Shown here piece after piece: positions 45,517-57,024 of a DNA stretch of 64,000 nucleotides (the stretch's first letter is position 1; each line of letters starts with the position of its first letter). This DNA is from Pseudeuparius sepicola (taxonomy: Eukaryota; Arthropoda; Insecta; Coleoptera; Anthribidae), in the NCBI GenBank assembly GCA_963920635.1, contig OY987298.1:119340035-119404034 (forward strand). Reading direction: 5' to 3'. The notes below the pieces were generated by a model. The model worked only from the letters and a program-made list of their open reading frames with translations, was not told where the DNA came from and did no database searches. Made by a program: the position numbers and the translations under genes.

Positions 45517-45580
45517 CCCCTAAAATGGCTCGTAGAACACCCCTTTAAAATATTGTTACATCATTACGGAACACCCTGTA

Positions 45581-46110
45581 TAGCTTTAGGACTTGGCTGC
45601 TCGCATTCATGGGTGCAAGAACCAGACAAGTCCGGGAGTTTCTTTTTCATTTTCCCAAAACTTGTAAACTATGGACTTGTTCGGTTTTTGCACCGAGGTC
45701 TTCAATTTATTCCTATCGACCAGAGGCGGAGGGGCGGGGTAGCACAATGGGTTTTATACACATAACTTTTTGAGCTTATCTTTTTGATCTCGCAGCTTCA
45801 TCATTTTAGTGCTTCTTTTTATTTTGCAATAAAAGGTTACTCTTGTTTCATAACGATAAAATCAACCGTTTGCGTTGAAATCGGCAAAATGTGCCCCAAA
45901 ACACCTGTTAGCTCCAAAATTCGAAAAATAAAATTATCGGCTACCGCATTTAAAGGTTTTACAGATGAATAATTGTACATTCAAAACTAAGAAAAAATGC
46001 CTAATAGATATGGATAAATATGGATTTCAAAATTTTGTCAAGTTCAATCCATTCCATTTTAAAAGCGAAAAATTTTTGATACTTAATTCATAGCGAATTT
46101 TTTGTCACTT
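45581..46110. mobile_element. Half copy of a foldback element of the B/C family
   Basis: It shares the order of blocks seen in elements B and C: TTTTTGATCTCGCAGCTTCA (compare the TTTTTGGTCTTGCAGGTCCA and TTTTTGGTCCTGCGGGTCCA forms), CATAACGATAAAATCAACCG and GTGCCCCAAAACACCTGTTA. Only one arm plus the centre is present, so it no longer forms a full palindrome. It lies directly next to the mariner-like element. Confidence 0.65.
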
Positions 46111-46684
46111 TAAATGGTACAATTATGGTTGTGGTTATGTGGTTATGTGGTTTTTCGGTCGCGGCTAGGGCGAAGGTCAACGATCAGCGAAAGCCGGACA
46201 TCTTCGGAACCCCTCGCGTCGGAGAAAGTCGGGCGGTCTCGCGAAGTCGCGGCGGTTGGTCACGTTTTGACCACGTTTTCGCCCCCATAAGAAATACATG
46301 GAGAAAGTGTGCTAGAACGCACATAGCCTTACTACTACCGCCATTATATTCTTGGTATATTCTTCAGCATTTTAGTAGAAACGTGCTCAAGACGATTCAG
46401 AAATATCAGAATTATCAGGAAAGTCATTTCAGGGCATATTTATTAACCTCTGAAACGAGATCATTTTGCTACCATGAAAGACTTATATATGCTATTTATT
46501 CCAGTTTATTATCGTTCGTGCTCGTGCGTTGTTGCGGAAAATGCGCGAGAATTTTGCATCTCCGCATAACTTATTATCAAAGCCAAGTTTGAGATAACCA
46601 GCTAAACGAACCGAACAAAAACCAAGCCTTCCCCGATCCCCTCCCCCCCAAAAAAAGGCGTAAGAAAAGTTTATTTTTTGCGTG
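46111..46684. other. Non-coding stretch, GC-rich at about 46140-46300
   Basis: A 155-codon open frame (46125-46592) runs through it but shows no domain and changes from GC-rich to AT-rich composition midway, so I do not call a gene. It may be the start of a regulatory region that includes 46685-46895. Confidence 0.25.
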
Positions 46685-46895
46685 CGACCAAATCGCGCGG
46701 AAGCCTTCACAATGGCCATAACGGAGAGAGGACGGACGGCGGATAAAATGCGAGCCCGATTAATCGGCGATTATTGTGGCGCCTCGGCCAAACATAATGG
46801 GACTTCCTGGCGCGATTGAGCCACAATGGACCCCACCTTATTGCCGTATCCTGATGCGGCGGCGGCGGCTGACCGCCCTGTTCCTGTTGTTGCCA
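46685..46895. promoter_or_regulatory. Duplicated GC-rich non-coding element, copy 2
   Basis: Same blocks as 38717-38905, same strand. This copy is more GC-rich. Around the palindrome CCGATTAATCGG it has two Sox-type cores (ATTATTGTGG and GCCACAATGG) and the CGCGATTGAG segment. It has no open frame shared with copy 1. A developmental enhancer or insulator is a reasonable guess, not shown. Confidence 0.5.
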
Positions 46896-47258
46896 ACCGA
46901 CGGCCGGTCGTCCGTCACAGGAGTAGGTGGAAACCGAGAAGGGTTTACGCAGTATCCTCGACACTCTAGAATAACTTAACAAACAGGGGAACACAGGATT
47001 CGTAGCGTCGATCAATCTTTATCGACGAACAAGGTTTAAATCAACAAAGTAAGACGTCACTGAGTACCTAATATGAAATAAGATGGTATAAGAAATCATG
47101 GATAAATACTAAGAAGGAAGGGGATAAACTGGCACATATTGCATAGTATTGGTTATTCTCTCTGAACAATGTCTCCTTGCTTTGATTAATCGTCGAAAAT
47201 GCATCGTCAAAACATATATGAGAGAAAGTAGGCGCAACTTTTCTTCAAAAAGGACTTA
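46896..47258. other. Non-coding stretch
   Basis: No gene. The GC-rich part continues to about 46960, then AT-rich DNA. Confidence 0.3.
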
Positions 47259-47260
47259 TA

Positions 47261-48745
47261 CAGTGACCGGCAGAAAGTTGGACACAAATGGAAAACTTTT
47301 TTATTATTAATTTCTCAGAAAATTTTATTATTGATAAAAGTTGGTGCATCATTTCAAACTCAAAACGCATATACCAAAATTTAAATATCTCTTTTTGGAT
47401 ACGAGGTAGTTTCAAAAATGTCAAAATAGCTCAAGAGTAAACTACCCTTATTTTTTAAAATACGGTAAAAAGTTACTTACAAAAGTTGTTTGGAATCAAA
47501 AGTGGATGTCAGATTTAAAGTCACAGCCACCTAGTAAAAAAAAAAGAAATTTAACTTTTTCGTATTTTTTTTCGATCACCCTGTGTATTACAAAAAAACA
47601 AAATACCGCAAGCGCAACTTATCATCGGATAACACATTAATTTGCTACTTAACTATAATTATGTTCGATTAGCAGCTAGAAATTTAAATTAATCGAAATC
47701 AGAGTTTAAAAATATTAAATTTTTGTGTCCATTGAATAAAATAAGTTGTTTTTTTCGCAAATTTTAATAATAAGTAATTTAAATTAAAACAGTAACTAAA
47801 AATAAATTTGCCAAAAAATTTTCAACTCTGTTTGCCATTTCATTATCTTCGTTACCTGTTACATTTTTTCTATGTGGTAGGTACTTGACATTTATTTTGC
47901 ACTGAACCGAATTTTTGCCACAGTTGAGTAGTTGATGTTTTTGTCTCGATGTCGTTCATTGAAAATATCTGATGTTTCTCGACAAGTATGATAATTATCA
48001 CCGTGTATTAAAACAATTTCAACTTTATCTTGAACACTAAGTGTAGGCATAGTTGCAGAATGACAATAACGGAGTTTGACATGTAAAATAATTCTTCGCC
48101 GACAATTATTGTTTTCAAAGCCAACTTTGCAAGAGTTATTATTGGCAATAGCATGGATTATCCTATTAATCTCGTATTTTGTTGGATAGGTACCTCTAAG
48201 CAAATTTATTTTTAGTTACTGTTTTCATTTAAATTACTTATTATTTATCAAAAAAACTACTTATTTTATTCAATGGACACAAAAATTTAATATTTTTAAA
48301 CTCTGATTTCGATTAATTTTATTTTCTAGCTGCTAATCGAACAAAATTAAAGTTAAGTAACAAATTCATGTGTTATCCGATGATAAGTTGCGCTTGCGGT
48401 ATTTGTTTTTTTTTTGTAATACACAGGGTGATCAAAAAAATACAAAAAAGTAAAATTTCTTTTTTCTTTTACTAGGTGGCTGTGACTTTAAATCTGACAT
48501 CCACTTTTGATTCCAAACAACTTTTGTAAGTAACTTTTTACCGTATTTTAAAAAATAAGGGTACTTTACTCTTAAGCTATTTTGACATTTTTGAATCTAC
48601 CTCGTATCCAAAAAGAGATATTTAAATTTTGGTATATGCGTCTTGAGTTTGAAATGATGCGTCAACTTTTATCAAGAATAAAATTTTCTGAGAAATTAAT
48701 AATAAAAAAGTTTTCCATTTGTGTCCAACTTTCTGCCGGTCACTG
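47261..48745 (-). mobile_element. Foldback element F with transposase remnant
   Basis: The ends are CAGTGACCGGCAGAAAGTTG and its exact inverse, flanked by TA. Arms of about 550 bp (47261-47815 and 48199-48745) are nearly identical when inverted. The unique centre holds the start of a mariner-type transposase on the minus strand. It is 1,485 bp long and non-autonomous, and differs from the CAGGGTG family in its ends. Confidence 0.85.
47892..48050 (-). pseudogene. Transposase N-terminal remnant, 52 codons
   Basis: The minus-strand frame from ATG at 48050 reads PTLSVQDKVEIVLIHGDN then ETSDIFNERH and INYSTVAKI. This is the N-terminal helix-turn-helix of mariner-like transposases of the DUF4817 kind. 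It stops at 47892 with no catalytic domain behind it. It shows that element F arose by internal deletion of an autonomous transposon. Confidence 0.65.
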
Positions 48746-49125
48746 TATAAGTACAGGTATAGGTAGGTACACAGCCGACTCTAGGAAAAGCCCTGAAGTT
48801 GAGAAAGCTGGCAATATGGCTTGCGGGTCTGCGCGGAGTGGTCTGTCACTTCCTGTCAGTTGATTTTACAAGAAATTTACCAGAATTAATTTGTGTAGTA
48901 CGGGTAGTGCTATCGTCGCGAGATTGCTACGACGACGAGGCGGTGTGTCTCTGGGTGGAAACAGACTGCCCGAAGTGTTGGTGACAGCTTTTTTATAAAT
49001 TTGTTTTGTTTGTGCGAAAGTGAAACATTTCTATAAAAGTTCTAAGTGAAGAATCGTGCCTTTACAATTTCAAGCCTCAAGATGCCTAGAATTGCCGAGG
49101 GATACTAGAACCAGTGTTTAGGTAG
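48746..49125 (+). promoter_or_regulatory. Candidate host promoter and 5' exon
   Basis: A CpG-richer stretch (about 48820-48980) carries a perfect initiator TCAGTT at 48856-48861. Downstream sequence has 5'-UTR character and a short upstream frame (MPRIAEGY, then stop). It reaches a good splice donor, TTTAG-GTAGGT, with GT at 49122. A non-coding first exon of about 264 nt (48858-49121) is therefore possible. I see no coding exon in the window that it clearly joins. Inference only. Confidence 0.3.
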
Positions 49126-49325
49126 GTTTACTCATTCGGCTATGCTAGAACTTAGTTATATACCTGGCTGTAAGTCAAATCATAATAATAACTTGAAGTA
49201 GCTAGGTTTTCTTTGCTTGACGGCAGGCGGTAGGTTGACTTATTCTATTCGTTTTGGACTTTTCAAAGGACTAAAATTTAAGAACGAAATGATTACTTAA
49301 CAATTGCATAGACAAACTAAAGTAC

Positions 49326-49375
49326 CCTTTAAAATTAAAGGAGCTTTCTACCTTTAAAATTAAAGGAGCTTTCTA
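49326..49375. repeat. 25-bp tandem duplication
   Basis: CCTTTAAAATTAAAGGAGCT plus TTCTA is present twice in a row. Confidence 0.8.
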
Positions 49376-50667
49376 ACAATCCAAACATTGTTTAATATTG
49401 TTGCAAAAGTTTCTTTACCTAATTTTAAAGTCGAAATAGATTTTAGTTGAATGTATTATGAAATTGACCCCAACTTCCATTTCAATCACAAGAGATATTA
49501 TTCTCCTTCACAACATGCAGTTCTCTGTTCCCTTGTTGCTCGTATTTTTATGAAAATTTAACCATAAGGGAAGGTAGGTAATCATCATTTGCCTGACGGC
49601 TCACTTTGCGAAAAATTCTCACAAATATTCGACTTACAACAAAATGTAGTTCCCAAATTTACCATATTATTTGTCGAAAATGTAACTATCCACACCAGGA
49701 ATCGTACTTATTATTACTTATATTATATTATTATGTGTAGATTTTGTTACTTATTACTGCTTTTTTGTCTGTTAAACAAACGACCCACTTACTTAGGTAA
49801 CCAATTATTGAAACGAAGGTCACAAATTAAAAAGAGGGTTGAACATTTATTAGAAAAGATAAACTAAGCCAAAGTGCAGACTGCTCTAGACTGCATAGAC
49901 CCGTTGAACCGTCCCGCTGCGGCGTTGCCACATGTTTGCACAGGGCTTGTAAAGTTTGAGAAGGTTGTGGTAGGTACATACTGCGCAAAAAAGACTTCCA
50001 ACGGAGGAAACAACTTCGAGGCCACCTTACCCAAAATGAAGCAGGTATTTTAAATAGTCTACGGGATTGTTTTGTAAATTAGTACGTTGACATTAGCTAA
50101 AATATTTATACCTACCCTAACAACGATACAAAATTTTTAAGAAAAGGTAGAACATCTTCTCTTTTAAAGCCAGCTATGCCAAATATAATTTGCAAGAACT
50201 TAACCTAATGGGGACCGCAGTGACACCGGTAAAGTATCAGTCACATAGTTTTCAAATAGTCTGAATAGGTTTGCTCACTAGTTTTCAATTGTAACTAAAA
50301 CCGACAGATCTAAAGTCTGTGGAAACGTGTATAATAATTCATAAAACAGATCGAAATAAAATTATTCTTACCTAAATGTGTGCAAAAAAAGAGCAAATTT
50401 GGAGCAGCTATAAACGTCTATGGGCGACTGACACGTCGCTGCCATTCGCGACAGGACGCGTACAGCACGGTCATCTTTAGTGGAACAGGCCGCGTTTTAG
50501 ACATTTGGCAACAGTGTTTGGTAGTCCGGAAGTTCCTACACGTGGCGGCGCTCCCGCTCATAATTATATTAACCTACATATTGATAAATCTAACTTCCCC
50601 CTGTGGAAAGTTAGTTATATTTACAAAAAGATTTGGCTTTCTTTGAAAGGATACGACTTATTTTTAG
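49376..50667. other. Non-coding stretch
   Basis: No gene recognised. A GC-richer patch at about 50395-50580 precedes the P-element-like pseudogene and could be its former promoter region. Confidence 0.3.
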
Positions 50668-52790
50668 ATGCCCCGTCGGTGCTGTGTACTAGGTTGCAAG
50701 TCGAATTATGATTCATCTTTATCATTTGGTTTTCCGAAGGACCAGAAAAGATTAAAAAGGGATCAAAGCAATAGCGAGAAAAGACTGGACTCCTTTAAAG
50801 AGCAGTGCCGTGTGTGCGAGACATTTTTTAGTCAGTGACATAATCAGTTTTGATACGTTTACTGTATTTGACAATTTGCCGAAATACTTTTCATCCAGGC
50901 CAAAATTTGTTGCATGGAGATCGAGATCTAATCTCAGGCTATGATTATTTAAAAGAAAATGTTAAGCTTAAAATAAATTTGTTATCTTTGGAAGTAAAAT
51001 TAACAGACAAAAAATATTTCTTTACATTTGAAACACCGACGGATATGTTGTCTGTTACAAATTCGATTAATATTGATAAAAATTTACAAATTCAGATTTA
51101 TCTTAAAGGAAATAAACTGTCTCTCTCAATGATTTAAAATGGATTCTAACATGGGATTTAAAATTAAACGTTGGTCTGAGCTTCAAAATTTACTATGGTG
51201 AGTTCCACATTTTAAAGTATGATTGATGTTGTTAATTTGTGACCTGTAACTGTAAATGTGGACAAAACTAAAGAAATTCTAAATTTCGTTCAGGATTGTG
51301 GATTAGAAGTCCTATATGTCACAATCACTGTATAAACCGAATAATGTTTAGGAGCCTGTGGTTTCCAAGCCCAAAAAATCACCAAGCAACTACATATTTT
51401 TCTGTTATTCTATTTTGTTCACATATTTAAAAATATTTAGTAAAATGGGTTAAGCTTGAAAAATCTCTACAATACTTTTGATTTTTGCGACTTATACGAA
51501 GCCGACAAAATAATATACTCAAAATTACAACACTTACAAAATGATTAATAATCTGAAAATAATTTACCAACAAAGCAAGCCTATAAATTAAATTATTATA
51601 ATTGACTATATCCTTCTACTCCAGAAAGGCAAAAAGTTCATTGGCAGAAAATGTGTTACATGAGTCTACAATAGCCTGTTTAAAAACGATTCCAGGCTGT
51701 GAAGACAGGGCTGATTTTTTGGAAACAATAAGGCATTGGTGGGATATAGCCAATAAAAGAAATCTTTTAAAAGGGACTTTAAAAAGAAACGACTGGTGCA
51801 AACCTTTTGAAAATATAGACGAAAATAGAATTAGTTTTTGGAAATACTTGTAGCTTGGTTGGTAAAATGAGATAATATTGAAAATAGCAATGAACACTTA
51901 ACAAAATAAATTTTTCAAGCAATTAGTCAGAGCACGTTTGTTTTAGTACGTCATAAAATATTCTTTTCAAAAGTATCGAATTAAATACTTCTTACCTGGC
52001 GAATTTACCAGTGAAAATTTGAAGAAAAGATTTTATAAGTATATAGACTTTTATATGGATCCAATAATTATATTGGCACGTGTTATCTGAAGATGTAATA
52101 AATGCCAAGAAAATTATAGGAATAAAACATATTTTTAAAAATAATACTATAAGTCTTTCCGACATTAGAGATAATTTTCTTTAATATCTGACCATTACAT
52201 TAAAGAATCTTTTGGCACAGAAGAGATATTAATTAAAGATTTTTTGTTTATATTATTATTAAAGTCAATCTATTTAGTTGTATCTAATATCGATGAATCT
52301 GTAAGAATTTATATCTTATGTAGATATGCCAGTTACCTATACATTTTCAAAAAAATCATTTCTTGTGCATGTTTACTGAACAGAAAATGGGCACACTGGT
52401 AATATATATTTTGATAATTTGCAAAGAGATGGATTATCGATTGCTGCTGACCGAATAGGATACATCTTTTCTCATAATATGGCTTCAATAATGCATTACG
52501 TAACACATTCTAAAGAATGCGAGGCTTTGTTTGTTAAACATCAGCAATAGAAATATCTATTAGCTTACTATAGAAAGTATAATATCAGACCTCTATTATT
52601 TTGAAATTTTAAAGAACTGTTCTTAATGCAATAGCAGGGATCAGACAGTTCTGCTGCAAATATGATTTGTTCATAGTTTTTAGCAATGTGCTCTTAAATA
52701 GTTATGTTAAACTTAAGAGCAATAAGAAGCATGAGCGACAAAAACGAAAAGCAGGAAAAAAGGGGTCTTGGAACTAGAACCATAATATTA
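50668..52790 (+). pseudogene. P-element/THAP9-like transposase, decayed
   Basis: ATG at 50668 opens MPRRCCVLGCKSNYD and then SFGFPKD, the start of a THAP zinc finger (first two cysteines and the FPKD segment). At the second metal pair, around VCE, a frameshift occurs. The adjacent frame goes on with HFLVSDIISFDTFTVF and LPKYFSSRP, the rest of the THAP domain. Further pieces follow in various frames. The frame at 51602-51853 (ESTIACLKTI, ADFLETIRHWWDIANKRNL, KPF) matches the middle/C-terminal part of P-type transposases. Later fragments (about 52390-52550 and 52600-52780, basic C-terminus) are weaker. Many stops and shifts make it non-functional. No intact terminal repeats were found. Confidence 0.7.
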
Positions 52791-53332
52791 TGTATAAATA
52801 ACAAAAACTAAAAAAGATACAAATATTCGCTAATAATTAGCCAAATTACGTTTATAAAATACAAAAACATGGTTACCTACTAAGTAATTTTAGTTCTAGT
52901 TTTTCTTTATTTTGTGTATTAAGCGCACAATGCCACTTTTCAGCCTTATTAAAAAAAATGTCTAGTATGTATACAGTGTGGATAGAAATTGTGGAATATT
53001 GCTTATATTTCTTAAAATATTCCTCATATCAAAAACATTTTTGAATAAAAGTGTTAGGGGAAATTATTTCCCGTTTAGTGATATCAATCAATCTTTCGTA
53101 GCACAAAAAATGTGGTTGCCATGGTAACCGATTTATTTTTTTTAAATGGCACCATATACTTTTTTTGGTGAAAATTGATACATTGGAACTTTCTGAATGC
53201 GATACAATACAATTTTAAAGAGGTCGCATAAGAAAAAATACAAAAAAAATAAGTTTTCTATTATGCTATTGACAATGTTTATCATAATAATTATTAACAT
53301 CAAGTTAGCCATGCCAAAATCAGAACAATGCG
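52791..53332. other. Non-coding stretch
   Basis: A motif TATACAGTGTGG near 52972 resembles transposon ends, but no matching right end was found. Confidence 0.3.
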
Positions 53333-53563
53333 AAACTGCCACTAGCTGTGTAACTGTGTACATTGTTACACTAAACGTACTTTTTTCCTCAATTTTCTGT
53401 GTACTTAAGTACTTAGTATGTTAACCCTATTTTTTCCGTTTCACTTAATTCAAGCGCCATTATAACTTACTAAGTACTTAAGTACACAGAAAATTGAGTA
53501 AAAAAGTACGTTTACTGTAACAATGCACACAATTATAAGCAACTGACAGCTAGTGACAGTTTT
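53333..53563. repeat. Inverted repeat, about 95-bp arms
   Basis: Left arm 53333-53424 and right arm 53462-53563 share ATTGTTAC, TAAACGTACTTTTTT, CAATTTTCTGTGTACTTAAG and TACTTAGTA in inverted order, with a few mismatches and a short gap. The spacer is about 37 bp. It is a MITE-like or hairpin-forming repeat without coding capacity. Confidence 0.75.
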
Positions 53564-56296
53564 AAGATTTTTTTTTATATGAGCATAGGTCCGCAACCGC
53601 TTTATTTCTGAGATACTTGAAACTTAATAAGAAAAATCAGTTTTTCCCAACATTTTTAAAACCGCTTTCTATTTTTTTTTCCAGGATCAAGGTTTTTTAA
53701 TTTTCAGTGGCGTCCCTGTTAACATGCCTTGCAATACGTCTAATCAAAACATGATACGCCACTGTTGTTTTAATAAAATTATTTTTATAAATTGATCCCT
53801 TCTCAAAAAAATTTATCTTGGCTTTTCTTCGTCCAGCGGGCGGTTTTCGATTTAAAAAATAATATACATTCATTTGCTTGTCCCACGATTTTTATAATTT
53901 TATATTAACTACTATTTACTTTATTATTACTGAGAAAAAAATGATTTTTTGTTAAATTTCAACACCCCGTATCTCGTCTTAAAATCATCAAAGGAGTCTT
54001 ATAGCCTTTTAGGATCAGTATTCAATTCTGAAACACCTTGTATATTTATGCTGCGATACTCAAGTTTATAATGTGGCTTCCCAACTGAGGTAGTGACGTC
54101 AAGCTGATGAGACAACGTTCCCTGAATTCAAACAAATACAGAAAATATTGTTTGTGTTTTGCATTTCAAATATTTATTTTATGGAGTTCAAATATAAATA
54201 TATTTTCTTGTAAACGTCCGCATTGTAATATGCGTCGCGATTGACTTTCCTCTTTAATTTAATTTCTCTCGTGAACCAATCAAGCAGATTACTTTTGGCT
54301 GTTACTTACGGGTGTTTACGGGCGGCTTAAATTGGACACTTTTTTATATTTTTCGACATAAGGTAAAGAAAAAATGGATTAAGTGCCATGGGATCGGGTT
54401 TTGAGAACAGTTGAATGGGGCAAAAGGCATCCAAATATTTCGCTTCATAATTTACGTTTTTTTAAATAGAACACCCCCTTGAAACCCATACTTCAATGCA
54501 TGTTCTGGCCTTCTCGGGGTCTAGAAATTTCTTCACGATTCTCAGCTATTATTGTATATCGGGCTTTTTTTATTTATACCTATCTTTTGGTGGTTTTTAT
54601 AAACCACAAAATTGCACATTCAAGATTCCTTTTATTCAAGGTTACTAATAGAGAAGGTTAGGACATAAAGTGACATTACAGTAGGCAAGGGGGTGTGGAA
54701 GGGGCAGGCGGGTGAGGTCCAGTTAGGTAATAATTAATAATCTTGGTCCAAAGTCGACGTATTTTAGTAACCTTTCTAAAAATAAAAAATAACTATAGTA
54801 AAATCGAGCAACTCTTACGTCTGGTGTAAACAAAAGCACGTGAGTTGAAATATTCGCCAGGGCCGCACTGAGGCACGACCTTTATTTAATTTTTACAATG
54901 GTTTACATCGAAATATTTGGGAAAAGAATTATTGGCTTAATTAAAATGGTTCAAAACATCGGTAAAATTGTTTGTGGCAGTGTCTAAATAGCTGAAAACA
55001 ACAAGGTAAAACCGTGTAACTACACTTTTGCGATCGAGTACGTCCCTGTTGCCGACTCGGATCAAACTTTATAGCCTACCGACCAATCGCCGATTGTCAT
55101 TGAACACGTGGTTTTATTTATGCCAGGCGTACGGATTGCTCGATTATCGATCGATTTTTGCTAACTGCTAACAGCAGATAGAGAAACGGGTGGGGGGCAG
55201 TTAAATATGGAGGCACAAAGATGGCGCACGTCCAAACCTTCCCTTTCTAGTAACTTTGCTTTCATTAGAGACTGCCAGCCGCCATCTTTGACAAAATCGA
55301 CCAGGCTACGGCATTTGATGCAGTGCCCTAGTAAGAAATATGAACGCAGACGCAGTTCCAGACTTATCTTGGCTGCCCGTGTTCTTGTGAGTCGACCGTG
55401 TGAAGAGGTCGGCGATAATTAGTCGAAAAACAGACCCCCAGGGTCCCTGAAAGAAAGCGGCCATTAGAAAGCTCCAAGGCGCATAACGAACACATGTCGG
55501 GCGCCCTTATCCCAGCCCCGGACCGCATAAAACAAAAGCCGCATTGTGTTCGTAACCCGATATGAGCCCGTGTAAGTTATTGAAAGACGGAATTAAGTAG
55601 AAGGCCGGGGGCCCGTATCGCGCCGAGCGCAAAAACTGCCAGGCGCTGGGCCATGAATAAGAATTCGGGATTAGGAGCGGGCGGCCGAGGGCGGGCGATG
55701 TTTGCTCGGGATTATGCGCGATTATAGGGTTTGTCCTTGGTGTGTGCCAGATTGTTAATTTGTGCGAAAGTTGCAAGCCAACTTTTTGATTTTTGTTTGC
55801 TTTTGGGCGACCAGCCCGACATACCCGTTGTTCAAATTTGATCCATACACAGGGCGTTCGTCGCCTCCGTTGGATCCACGCAATGAATGATTCCATGAAA
55901 CAAAAATAATGTAATTTTCTTATGATGATATGAATGTCGACATTGATTAATAAGGTGTTTGTACGAGTATATACATACAGCTTTTTATGATCAGTATGGG
56001 GATCTCGGAAACTAGCAGAGATAAAAGGAGGGTTAAATGGGGAAAGAATTGCAGTTTTGTGGGCCCAATTTAAGGCGCCATTTGAATTTTTGAAAAAAGT
56101 CACGGCTTACTAGATATTTTGATAAAACGAAATATTGGTGATTTATTCTAATCCGTCTAGCTTCGTTGTTTCTGATTTTAGATAAAAAGTGTAAATAGCA
56201 AAGTTGGAGGGAATTGTGTCCCCAATGCGGTTATCATGTCCTACGTTCCGTGACAGCTGTCATTTTCGAGATATGACACAAACTTTTTTTTAAATG
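53564..56296. other. Non-coding stretch with GC-rich island at about 55190-55830
   Basis: No gene is recognised. The island includes GGGATTA and GATTATAGGG motifs (Otx/Bicoid-type homeobox sites) and a Sox-type CATTGTG. A 198-codon minus-strand open frame (55507-56103) has no domain and spans a sharp change in composition; I read it as chance. The DNA just left of 56297 resembles the interior of CAGGGTG foldback elements (TTTTTTTAAATGGAAACCA). Confidence 0.3.
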
Positions 56297-56304
56297 GAAA
56301 CCAG

Positions 56305-57016
56305 TATGGTTTCATCAAGTCAAGTAGCTTGACATTTTAACAAATAACTTGACTTGACTTTAAAATCAAGCTTTTGACAAATTAAATATTTGACTTGACT
56401 TGATATTGGAAAATTACTACTTGACTTGAACTTGACTTGATTTCAAGTCAAGGCAAGGCAAGTAGCTTGAATATCAAGTCAAGCCATGAATCTCTAAAAT
56501 TGGCAATAAAATAAAATTTACTTTTACTTGTGAACATGTTTATTTATTATTAACACACAAAATAAAAACCAAGTTATCGAGAAAAATGTTATATACTAAG
56601 AAAAAAAAGTGCTTTGAACCGGTGTTAACGTGAAACAAATACAAGTTTTTGTTGTCTATGTTACACAGACACAGACACCCTAATAGAAGCTTTTGTTGTT
56701 ACACAGACTATACACATAGTTTTGGTACGGACTTAAAATAGTTTATTTTTGTTCTTTCCTAGTTTTGCAAAAAAAAGTGTACAATGCAAAGGTTTATTAT
56801 TATTATTTACCTAACTGTCCTAACTGATAATAGAATTTGAAATTGATGAAAAATCAAGTAATCAAGTAGCTTCAAGAAAAACTTGATTTTTCAATTACTT
56901 GAGAAATAAATACTTGACTTATATATTGGAAAATTACTACTTGATTTGAACTTGACTTAATTTCAAGTCAAGTCAAGTCAAGTAGCTTGAATATCAAGTC
57001 CAGCCATGAATCTCTA
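56305..57016. mobile_element. hAT-type element made of CAAGTCAAG repeats
   Basis: The element is flanked by the identical octamer GAAACCAG (56297-56304 and 57017-57024). The ends are imperfectly inverted (TATGGTTTCAT versus TAGAGATTCATGG). Subterminal regions consist of dense CTTGACTT/AAGTCAAG repeats; TATTGGAAAATTACTACTTG occurs near each end. No transposase inside. An 8-bp duplication points to the hAT superfamily. Confidence 0.75.
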
Positions 57017-57024
57017 GAAACCAG

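Larger units (their letters stand above)
43223..45578 (-). mobile_element. Mariner-like element with 436-bp inverted repeats
   Basis: CAGGGTG and CACCCTG ends are each flanked by TA (43221-43222 and 45579-45580), giving a 2,356-bp element. Inside these, long inverted repeats at 43365-43800 and 45082-45516 are almost identical. Only the outermost 60-140 bp differ between the two ends. A broken transposase gene lies between on the minus strand. This element shows the class that probably mobilised the many CAGGGTG foldback elements in the window. Confidence 0.8.

Noticed and set aside
46125..46592. 155-codon plus-strand open frame starting with a hydrophobic stretch
   Set aside because: The apparent signal-peptide-like start is short, no domain follows, and composition changes abruptly midway.
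48858..49121. Coding first exon
   Set aside because: The only ATG frame stops after eight codons; at most a 5' UTR exon.
52972..54045. Candidate foldback element from TATACAGTGTGG to CACCTTGTATA
   Set aside because: The ends do not match each other beyond a few bases; no palindrome across it.
55507..56103. 198-codon minus-strand open frame
   Set aside because: No domain or family pattern; runs from GC-rich into AT-rich DNA with unnatural composition. Likely chance in a GC-rich island.
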